Below are positions 1 to 5,100 of a stretch of 12,322 nucleotides of DNA, piece by piece. Numbering within the stretch: position 1 is the first letter of the stretch; each line of letters starts with the position of its first letter. Under the pieces are notes generated by a model. That model ran no database searches, had not been told where the DNA came from, and saw only the letters and a program-made list of their open reading frames with translations. Where the stretch lies: positions 1 to 12,322 of the forward strand of contig JASBVX010000018.1 of NCBI GenBank assembly GCA_029960865.1, written 5' to 3'. The stretch is from Bacillota bacterium. GTDB lineage: Bacteria; Bacillota; Sulfobacillia; RBS10-35. The position numbers and the translations under genes are program-made.

Positions 1-959
1 CTGATCCCAGCCGCGAAACATTGGCCCAGTTCCTCCACCGCTGGATGGAAACCGTTCAAAAGCACCAGGTGCGAGCGTGCACCTACGAAGAGTACGCCAA
101 AATGATCCGCATCGCTCCCACCCTCGGGCCCATCCGCCTTGATAAGCTCCAACTGGCGCACCTGCAGGCCCTCTGTGCCACAAAGCTGCAGCAAGGCTTG
201 AGCGCCAACACCGTCCGCATCATTCACGCCATCTTGCGCAAGGCCCTGGCCCAAGGGGTTAAATGGGGGCTTTTGGCCCGCAACCCCGCCGAGGCGGTGG
301 ATCGACCACGGATCCAGCGCCGGGACATGCCTACCCTATCGGTGGAAGAGGTGCAGGCTTTCCTTGCGGCCGCCAAGGAAGATCGGCTCTATGCCCTCTA
401 TGTGCTGGCCATCACCACCGGCATGCGCCAAGGGGAGCTCCTAGGCCTTCGCTGGGAGGACGTGGACCTTAAGGCCGGGCGGCTTTATGTGCGTCGTCAG
501 CTGGTGTGGCTTCGTTACGCGGAGCCCGCGCTATCGGAGCCCAAGACCGCCAAGGGCAGGCGTACGGTGGAGCTTCCAGGCCTGGCTGTAGAGGCCCTAC
601 GCCAGCACCGCAAGCAACAAGCCAAAGAACGCCTGTTGGCGGGCCCTGCCTGGCAGGATTGGGGTCTGGTCTTCACCACCCGGCTAGGTACCCCCATTCA
701 TCCCTCCAACCTGCGCACCCGCTCCTTTCAGCCCCTCTTGAAGAAAGCGGGCCTTCCCCTCATCCGGTTCCATGACCTTCGCCACACCCATGCAAGCCTA
801 CTCCTAGCGGCCGGGGTCCACCCCAAGCTGGTTCAAGAGCGGTTGGGCCATGCCACCGTCGGCATCACACTGGACGTGTACTCCCACACCGTCCCCCCGC
901 TCCATCGGCAGGTGGTCGGCATCGTGGAAGGCCTGCTCAAGTCCGGTACGGCGGAGTAA
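1..959 (+). CDS. Tyrosine recombinase / phage-type integrase (5' end outside window)
   Basis: Site-specific recombinase that would integrate and excise a mobile element by strand exchange through a covalent 3'-phosphotyrosine. The frame is open from base 3, and the residues before the first possible TTG start (21) already read like the usual N-terminal domain, so the true start lies left of the window. Counting from that TTG codon, residues 1-85 form the SAM-like core-binding domain and about 105-300 the catalytic domain. All catalytic residues are visible: Arg136 (TGMRQGEL), a hairpin Lys near 175-178, His251 and Arg254 (HDLRHTHAS), His277 (LGHA) and the nucleophile Tyr287 (DVYSHT). The 312 visible residues are slightly shorter than the roughly 370-400 usual for phage integrases. 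It ends about 100 bases from the 3' end of tRNA-Arg, the normal position for an integrase beside its own att site. It appears intact and functional; the element type (phage, ICE or genomic island) cannot be told. Confidence 0.93.
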   Translation, partial: DPSRETLAQFLHRWMETVQKHQVRACTYEEYAKMIRIAPTLGPIRLDKLQLAHLQALCATKLQQGLSANTVRIIHAILRKALAQGVKWGLLARNPAEAVDRPRIQRRDMPTLSVEEVQAFLAAAKEDRLYALYVLAITTGMRQGELLGLRWEDVDLKAGRLYVRRQLVWLRYAEPALSEPKTAKGRRTVELPGLAVEALRQHRKQQAKERLLAGPAWQDWGLVFTTRLGTPIHPSNLRTRSFQPLLKKAGLPLIRFHDLRHTHASLLLAAGVHPKLVQERLGHATVGITLDVYSHTVPPLHRQVVGIVEGLLKSGTAE

Positions 960-969
960 AACCGCACCG

Positions 970-991
970 GATTGCAGTAAGATTGCAGTAA
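970..991. repeat. 11-bp perfect tandem repeat, possible integrase arm site
   Basis: GATTGCAGTAA occurs twice head to tail (970-980 and 981-991), starting 11 bases after the integrase stop codon and about 70 bases from the 3' end of tRNA-Arg. Short direct repeats in this place are typical of arm-type binding sites for tyrosine integrases or sites for an excisionase. The repeat is seen directly; the binding role is inferred. Confidence 0.5.
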
Positions 992-1000
992 AAACAGCGA

Positions 1001-1038
1001 AAAACGGGGCATACCCCTCAGGGGTACCGCCCCGTTTT
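1001..1038. terminator. Strong bidirectional intrinsic terminator
   Basis: AAAACGGGGC (1001-1010) pairs perfectly with GCCCCGTTTT (1029-1038). Inside it TACCCC (1012-1017) pairs with GGGGTA (1021-1026) around a TCA loop, leaving only a small A/CC internal bulge. The GC-rich stem has a T run on both strands, so it can end the integrase transcript on the plus strand and the tRNA-Ser/tRNA-Arg transcript on the minus strand. Confidence 0.85.
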
Positions 1039-1061
1039 CCTTGTGGTTGTGGGAAAAATGT

Positions 1062-1105
1062 TGGTGCGCCCAGGAGGATTTGAACCCCCGACCTGCTGAT
1101 CCGTA
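1062..1105. other. Probable attachment-site end in the 3' half of tRNA-Arg
   Basis: Many tyrosine integrases recombine at the T arm or anticodon arm and 3' end of a tRNA gene, and their elements carry a copy of that 3' part to keep the tRNA whole. Here the tRNA 3' end points at an integrase 102 bases away, so the chromosome/element junction should lie in this stretch. The left limit is certain only to within the tRNA 3' half. The second copy would be outside the window and was not seen. Confidence 0.4.
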
Positions 1106-1138
1106 GTCAGCCGCTCTGATCCGCTGAGCTATGGGCGC
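1062..1138 (-). tRNA. tRNA-Arg (anticodon ACG)
   Basis: A complete cloverleaf of 77 nt including an encoded CCA (1062-1064). The acceptor strands are GCGCCCA and TGGGCGC. The anticodon stem GCTGA/TCAGC holds the loop CTACGGA with anticodon ACG. The T arm contains TTCAAAT. A34 would be converted to inosine by TadA so that it reads CGU, CGC and CGA. It lies 8 nt downstream of tRNA-Ser(GCU), probably in the same transcript. Its 3' end faces the integrase gene and is the likely attachment site of the element to the left. Confidence 0.96.
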
Positions 1139-1146
1139 AAATCTTA

Positions 1147-1239
1147 TGGCGGAGAGGGCGGGATTCGAACCCGCGCTGGGGCTTACACCCCACTAGAAGT
1201 TTAGCAAACTTCCCCCTTCGGCCTCTTGGGTACCTCTCC
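1147..1239 (-). tRNA. tRNA-Ser (anticodon GCU)
   Basis: A class II tRNA of 93 nt with encoded CCA (1147-1149) and discriminator G. The acceptor strands are GGAGAGG and CCTCTCC. The anticodon stem GAAGT/ACTTC holds the loop TTGCTAA with anticodon GCT. A long variable arm is visible with a GGGG/CCCC stem, and the T arm contains GGTTCGAATCC. It reads AGU and AGC codons. It is the first gene of a two-tRNA unit with tRNA-Arg, 8 nt downstream. Confidence 0.96.
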
Positions 1240-1264
1240 CCTCGCCCTTCTGGAAAGGGCGGAC

Positions 1265-1270
1265 ATTATA
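1265..1270 (-). promoter_or_regulatory. -10 box for the tRNA-Ser(GCU)/tRNA-Arg unit
   Basis: A perfect TATAAT on the minus strand, 25 nt before the mature tRNA 5' end. No good -35 lies at 16-18 nt spacing: the best TTG-like hexamer (TTGCTT, 1291-1296) is 20 nt away. The short leader that follows can fold into GCCCTT/AAGGGC (1244-1260), which may help processing. Confidence 0.6.
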
Positions 1271-1342
1271 GTAGCATGCGGCCTTACGCGAAGCAAGAAG
1301 CCCCTCACATAACCGGTCTTCGGCCGGAATAGATCCCCTGGG

Positions 1343-1618
1343 GTGGAGTCTTTGGAGCGAGAACCCCTGGCTATTGCCATGGGCCTTTTGCGGGCCCTTT
1401 CGGGCTCCGCCGAGCTTCTCGTCGGCCTCCTCATCCTCTATTGGGGGAGGGTGGAGACCGGTCTGAGGCTCAATGCCTATATGGCCTTGGTAGGCCCCCT
1501 GGTCCTCTTGACCGTGACCGCCCTTGGCACCATCGGCCTTCTGGGAAAGGGCATGTCGGCCACCAATCTTCTCCTCATCCTCCTGGGAGTCGCCCTCATC
1601 CTTTATGCCACCCGCTAG
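1343..1618 (+). CDS. Small membrane protein, DUF2619 / YqhV-like
   Basis: A 91-residue protein with three hydrophobic segments, at about residues 18-34, 46-67 and 74-89. The segments LRALSGSAELLVGLLIL, NAYMALVGPLVLL and GLLGKGMSATNLLLILLGVALIL match the pattern recalled for the YqhV (DUF2619) family of spore-forming Firmicutes in spacing and length. The cellular role of that family is not established. The start is uncertain: GTG at 1343 gives the family length but has no clear ribosome binding site, and TTG at 1352 or ATG at 1379 are possible. A 6-bp stem with a TTC loop (1313-1327) sits just upstream and is not followed by a T run. The stop is 59 bases before the exporter start on the same strand, so the two may be co-transcribed. 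Confidence 0.7.
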   Translation: MESLEREPLAIAMGLLRALSGSAELLVGLLILYWGRVETGLRLNAYMALVGPLVLLTVTALGTIGLLGKGMSATNLLLILLGVALILYATR

Positions 1619-1677
1619 GACCGGCACCAGCATCTCGCCCCCAGGCATAACCCTGCCAGGGTAGCGAGGTGATGGGG

Positions 1678-2436
1678 ATGTCGCCGACTGCGGCTCTAGC
1701 TGGTTTCGCCATCGGTATCCTTATCGGCCTGACAGGGATGGGGGGCGGAAGTCTCATGACCCCCCTTCTTCTGTGGCTGGGCCTGCCTCTTCCCTCCGCC
1801 GTGGGCACCGACATGATCATCGTGGCCGTCACCAAGCTGGTGGCATTTTGGCAACACCGGCGGCAAAAGAATATCGCCTGGCCCTTGCTCCGCTGGCTCC
1901 TCATAGGGGGAGCGCCGGCCGTCCTGGCAGGAACCCTCCTTCTGACCCGTTGGGGCCATCAGCCGGAGATGAAGCACTTCTTCGTGGAGATCTTGGGAAT
2001 AGCCCTCATGGCGGCCGCCCTCCTCTCCACCTTTTCCCTGCTTCTCCCTCGCCTCCGGCAGGCTCCCCGTCGCCCCCACCTTCCGCCTCTCCTGTGGGTT
2101 GTGGTCGGCGCCGCCATCGGCTTGGTGGTAGGACTCACCTCCATCGGAGCCGCCACCCTGCTGGCGCCCCTTCTTCTCCTCTTCTCGGCCCTCCTCCCCA
2201 GGCAGATGGTAGGCACCGACATCGCCTTCAGCCTGGCCATTTCCCTTTTGGCAGGCGTCCTCCACCTGGCGGCCGGGACGGTGGAGATGCCTCTGGTCCT
2301 CAACATTCTCTTGGGATCCGCCGCAGGCGTCTACATGGGAAGCCGCCTCACCCTCCACGTGCCCCAGCGCAGCCTGCGGCTTCTCTTGGCGGGAGTCGTG
2401 TTTGTTGTCGGGGCTCACTGGGCGATGGGGAGCTGA
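1678..2436 (+). CDS. TauE/SafE-family (TSUP) membrane permease
   Basis: A 252-residue inner-membrane protein of the sulfite exporter TauE/SafE family. These proteins move small anions such as sulfite, sulfonates, sulfoacetate or related organosulfur compounds. The internal duplication typical of the family is clear: GLTGMGGGSLMTPLLL...VGTD (residues 17-45) is echoed by GLTSIGAATLLAPLLL...VGTD (152-181), each starting a half of hydrophobic helices, with a charged linker at 125-136. ATG at 1678 was chosen because GAGGTGAT lies about 5 nt before it; GTG at 1669 and ATG at 1672 overlap that site. The substrate cannot be read from the sequence. A sulfur-compound role would fit the sulfur salvage gene mtnA nearby, but that gene is on the other strand and the link is only suggestive. 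The gene ends 7 bases from the 3' end of the opposing tRNA-Ser, with no terminator hairpin between. Confidence 0.88.
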   Translation: MSPTAALAGFAIGILIGLTGMGGGSLMTPLLLWLGLPLPSAVGTDMIIVAVTKLVAFWQHRRQKNIAWPLLRWLLIGGAPAVLAGTLLLTRWGHQPEMKHFFVEILGIALMAAALLSTFSLLLPRLRQAPRRPHLPPLLWVVVGAAIGLVVGLTSIGAATLLAPLLLLFSALLPRQMVGTDIAFSLAISLLAGVLHLAAGTVEMPLVLNILLGSAAGVYMGSRLTLHVPQRSLRLLLAGVVFVVGAHWAMGS

Positions 2437-2443
2437 AAACATT

Positions 2444-2531
2444 TGGCGGAGGGGGCGGGATTCGAACCCGCAAGTCCACGAAGGACGGCGGTTTTCAAGA
2501 CCGCTCCGTTGCCAGTTACGGGTACCCCTCC
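2444..2531 (-). tRNA. tRNA-Ser (anticodon UGA)
   Basis: A class II tRNA of 88 nt with encoded CCA (2444-2446) and discriminator G. The acceptor strands are GGAGGGG and CCCCTCC. The anticodon stem GCGGT/ACCGC holds the loop CTTGAAA with anticodon TGA. A long variable arm (GTCC..GGAC) and the T arm GGTTCGAATCC are visible. It reads UCN codons. It lies 38 nt after mtnA on the same strand and has its own -10 box. It is tail to tail with the permease gene. Confidence 0.96.
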
Positions 2532-2542
2532 GCAGCTCCCCC

Positions 2543-2548
2543 ATTATA
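2543..2548 (-). promoter_or_regulatory. -10 box for tRNA-Ser(UGA)
   Basis: A perfect TATAAT on the minus strand, 11 nt before the mature tRNA 5' end, in the short gap after mtnA. It shares the flanks CTATAATG with the box of the other tRNA-Ser gene (1265-1270). No convincing -35 is visible at normal spacing. Confidence 0.55.
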
Positions 2549-2569
2549 GCAACAGGGAGAGGCAACCGC

Positions 2570-3607
2570 TCAGAAGGAGAAAGGAGGTGCCACGCTGCCT
2601 TTCTCATTGATCCAAAGGCTGATGAAGGATGCCGGCGTTACGTCAAAAGCCGGGTTCCAAACGGGGACCCCCGGAGCCAAGTACCGGCAAGGCTCCCTCC
2701 CCAGGACTTCCTCCGGATTCCTCTCTTCAATGGGGATGACCTTTCCATCGGAGGCTTCGCCGTCGAAGGTGGTGGAGGGAGCCGCCACCACGAAAGGTAT
2801 GCCGTGGGCCTGAGCCAGGACGGCCAGGCTGTAGGTGCCGATCTTGTTGGCCACGTCCCCGTTTCTGGCGATCCGATCGGCTCCCACCACCACCGCCTGG
2901 ATCTTTCCCTGGGCCATTAAAGAGGCGGCGGCGCTGTCCACGACGACGGTAAAGGGAATGCCTTCCTTCTGCAATTCCCAGGCGGTCAGGCGACCGCCCT
3001 GGAAACGGGGCCTGGTTTCCCCGGCGTAGACATGGGAAAGGTGACCTTCCTGCCAAAGGTGGCGAAGGATGCTGAAGGCGGTCCCGTAGCCTCCCGTGGC
3101 CAGGGATCCCGTATTGCAATGGGTATAGAGGGTCGCCTTGCCTTTATCACCCAAAAGAGGGCCAAGGGCTTCTGCGCCAAAGCGCCCGATGGCGAGGTTC
3201 TGCCGGCGGTCTTCTTCGTGGATAAGCCTCGCTTCCCTCCAGAGGGCCTCCTCCGCCTCCGGCCGTTCCCCTTCCCCTTGCTCCCCCCAGACCTGCGCCA
3301 GGCGCCGGAGGGCCCAGAAGAGGTTGACGGCCGTCGGACGGGACTGCTCCAGGGCCTGGTATGCCTCCGCAAAGGCGCGCCGTTTGTCCTGCAAGGGAGC
3401 CCTTTCGTGCCGGCGCATCTCCAGCGCCAGGCCGTAGGCCGCCGCAATGCCGATGGCAGGGGCGCCTCTCACGGCCATCCGGCGGATCGCCTCCGCCACG
3501 TCAGCAGCGTTGCGGCAAGTGAGGTACGTTTCCTCCCAAGGAAGTGCCCGCTGGTCCAGAAGGCGAAGGAACCTTCCCTCTTCGTCAGGAATGATGGCTT
3601 CCACCAC
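2570..3607 (-). CDS. mtnA: S-methyl-5-thioribose-1-phosphate isomerase family (MtnA)
   Basis: A 345-residue cytosolic aldose-ketose isomerase of the MtnA / eIF2B-like family. MtnA turns 5-methylthioribose-1-phosphate into 5-methylthioribulose-1-phosphate in methionine salvage. Visible signatures are RGAPAIG (47-53, phosphate site), THCNTG with catalytic Cys164, and GADRIARNGDVANKIGTY with catalytic Asp244. Length matches the family. The start is GTG at 3607, with AGGGGTGA about 4-6 nt upstream; GTG at 3604 is equally possible. The gene overlaps the end of the class II aldolase by 23 bp, so the two products are probably made together. Paralogues of MtnA isomerise 5-deoxyribose-1-phosphate (DrdI) or ribose-1,5-bisphosphate, so the true substrate could differ. 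No kinase (mtnK), phosphorylase (mtnP) or later salvage gene (mtnW, X, D) is in the window. Confidence 0.9.
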   Translation of the reverse strand: MVEAIIPDEEGRFLRLLDQRALPWEETYLTCRNAADVAEAIRRMAVRGAPAIGIAAAYGLALEMRRHERAPLQDKRRAFAEAYQALEQSRPTAVNLFWALRRLAQVWGEQGEGERPEAEEALWREARLIHEEDRRQNLAIGRFGAEALGPLLGDKGKATLYTHCNTGSLATGGYGTAFSILRHLWQEGHLSHVYAGETRPRFQGGRLTAWELQKEGIPFTVVVDSAAASLMAQGKIQAVVVGADRIARNGDVANKIGTYSLAVLAQAHGIPFVVAAPSTTFDGEASDGKVIPIEERNPEEVLGREPCRYLAPGVPVWNPAFDVTPASFISLWINEKGSVAPPFSF

Positions 3608-4193
3608 GGTTCACCCCTCCCTCCCATCCGCGGATGAGGTAACCCAGGCGGGCTTCCGCCTCCACCAGCTCCGCCAGGAAGGCTGCCTCGGCCAGACTCT
3701 TTCCCCAGGCCACCACCCCGTGCCGTTCCAGAAGGAAAGCTGGGTAACCTTCGGCAGCCGCTGCCCGGGCCACCTCCGCCAGATCCTGGGATCCCGGGGG
3801 CCGGTAGGGAAGAACAGGAACCTCCCGCAGGCTTCTCAGCCCTTCTTCGCTGACTAGGGGCAGTTGCTTCCCCACGTAACTGAAGGCGGTGGCGTAGGGG
3901 GAATGGGTATGCACCACCGCTGTCACCCCCCTCTCCACCAGGCGGTGGAGGGCCAGATGGAGGGGCAGCTCCGACGACGGAGGAATCGGGCTCAGCGTCC
4001 GCCCGTGGCGGTCCACCACCGCGATCTCCTGAGGCTGGATCAGGCCCAGGGTAGCTCCTGTGGCGGTGACAAGGATACGGTCCCCCAAAGCCATGCTCAC
4101 GTTTCCCGACCGGGCCGGCACAAGGCCTTGCCGATCCAGGCGGCGGCAGGTCTGCACCAGGATCTCCCGGGCGGCCCCTTCGGGGCTCGCCAT
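3585..4193 (-). CDS. Class II aldolase, likely 5-methylthioribulose- or 5-deoxyribulose-1-phosphate aldolase
   Basis: A 202-residue zinc-dependent aldolase of the class II aldolase/adducin family (FucA-like). Motifs in order: SGNVSM (29-34, phosphate binding), PPSSELPLHLALHR with catalytic Glu75, HTHSPYA with zinc ligands His95 and His97, and LERHGVVAWG with the third ligand His158. All catalytic positions are present. Its place directly before and overlapping mtnA suggests it acts on the MtnA product, splitting a 5-modified ribulose-1-phosphate into DHAP and an aldehyde, as in the DHAP shunt (Ald2) or 5-deoxyribose disposal (DrdA). The dehydratase MtnB belongs to the same fold and is the main alternative, but the SSELPLHLALHR segment looks more aldolase-like. 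The start is ATG at 4193, one base after the pdxS stop, with GGAG about 9 nt upstream. Confidence 0.8.
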   Translation of the reverse strand: MASPEGAAREILVQTCRRLDRQGLVPARSGNVSMALGDRILVTATGATLGLIQPQEIAVVDRHGRTLSPIPPSSELPLHLALHRLVERGVTAVVHTHSPYATAFSYVGKQLPLVSEEGLRSLREVPVLPYRPPGSQDLAEVARAAAAEGYPAFLLERHGVVAWGKSLAEAAFLAELVEAEARLGYLIRGWEGGVNRGGSHHS

Positions 4194-4194
4194 C

Positions 4195-5052
4195 CTACTG
4201 GCTCCGATCCTGCATCCTTTGCGCCAGATTGGCCATTTCCAGGCCTGGCATGGCGTCCCCCAGGCCGCGGCTCAACTCCGCCAGGCGCTCCGGATCCTGG
4301 TAATTCTTGACGGCCTCCACGATGGCCCGGGCAAACTTCTCCGGCTGGGAGGATTTGAAGATGCCCGACCCCACGAAGACGCCGTCGGCACCCAGAAGCA
4401 TCATCAGGGCCGCGTCAGCCGGGGTAGCCACCCCTCCGGCGGAAAAGTTCACCACCGGAAGACGCCCTGCCTCCCGGACCTCCCTCAGGAGGTGGAGGGG
4501 AGCTCCTAGCTCCCGCCCCAGAACCACCAGTTCCTCGTCCCCGGCCCCTTGAACCTGCCGTATGTCCTTTTGGATCTGCCGCAGATGACGAACCGCCTCC
4601 ACGATGTTGCCGGTGCCGGCCTCGCCTTTGGTGCGGATCATGGCGGCTCCTTCGCCGATCCGGCGCAGGGCCTCCCCCAGGTTGCGGGCACCGCAGACGA
4701 AGGGAACCTGGAACTCTTCCTTGTGGATGTGGAACTCCTCATCGGCCGGGGTCAGGACCTCGCTCTCGTCGATGAAATCCACGCCCAAAGCCTCCAGAAT
4801 GCGGGCTTCCGCCACATGACCGATGCGGCACTTGGCCATGACGGGAATGTCGACAGCTTCCTGAATCTTCAGGACCACCTCAGGATCGGCCATCCTGGCC
4901 ACTCCCCCAGCAGCCCGGATATCGGCGGGAACCCGCTCTAGAGCCATCACCGCCACGGCTCCTGCTTCCTCCGCAATGCGAGCCTGATCGGGGGTGGTCA
5001 CATCCATGATGACACCCCCTACAAAGGATCGGGCCAGATCTTTCTTCGCCAT
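4195..5052 (-). CDS. pdxS: Pyridoxal 5'-phosphate synthase lyase subunit PdxS
   Basis: A 285-residue (beta/alpha)8 enzyme that builds PLP from a pentose phosphate, a triose phosphate (glyceraldehyde-3-phosphate or DHAP) and ammonia, which is normally delivered by the glutaminase PdxT. Near-invariant blocks are visible: GGVIMDV with Asp17, [20 protein letters not shown] (35-54), [10 protein letters not shown] with the Schiff-base Lys74, [25 protein letters not shown] with Lys142, and [17 protein letters not shown]. These lysines match Lys81 and Lys149 of B. subtilis PdxS. The N-terminus is a few residues shorter than in Bacillus. GGGAGG lies 8 nt before the ATG at 5052. It follows gyrA after 48 bases with no visible terminator, and the aldolase starts 1 base after its stop. 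pdxT, the usual next gene, is absent here. Confidence 0.97.
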   Translation of the reverse strand: MAKKDLARSFVGGVIMDVTTPDQARIAEEAGAVAVMALERVPADIRAAGGVARMADPEVVLKIQEAVDIPVMAKCRIGHVAEARILEALGVDFIDESEVLTPADEEFHIHKEEFQVPFVCGARNLGEALRRIGEGAAMIRTKGEAGTGNIVEAVRHLRQIQKDIRQVQGAGDEELVVLGRELGAPLHLLREVREAGRLPVVNFSAGGVATPADAALMMLLGADGVFVGSGIFKSSQPEKFARAIVEAVKNYQDPERLAELSRGLGDAMPGLEMANLAQRMQDRSQ

Positions 5053-5100
5053 GACGATAGCCTCCCTTTACGTAGACACTACTCCGCTGTCCTCACATCA

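Noticed and set aside
1650..1662. ACCCTG C CAGGGT inverted repeat before the permease
   Set aside because: Only 6-bp arms around a single base. It could be an operator, but such a short palindrome is expected by chance in GC-rich DNA.
1696..2607. A 303-codon minus-strand frame spanning the permease and tRNA-Ser(UGA)
   Set aside because: It reads through a tRNA gene and opposite a clear membrane protein, and the translation is repetitive and rich in Gly, Glu and Gln.
5072..5082. GTAG-ACA-CTAC stem between gyrA and pdxS
   Set aside because: A 4-bp stem is too weak to be a terminator or riboswitch, and there is no T run.
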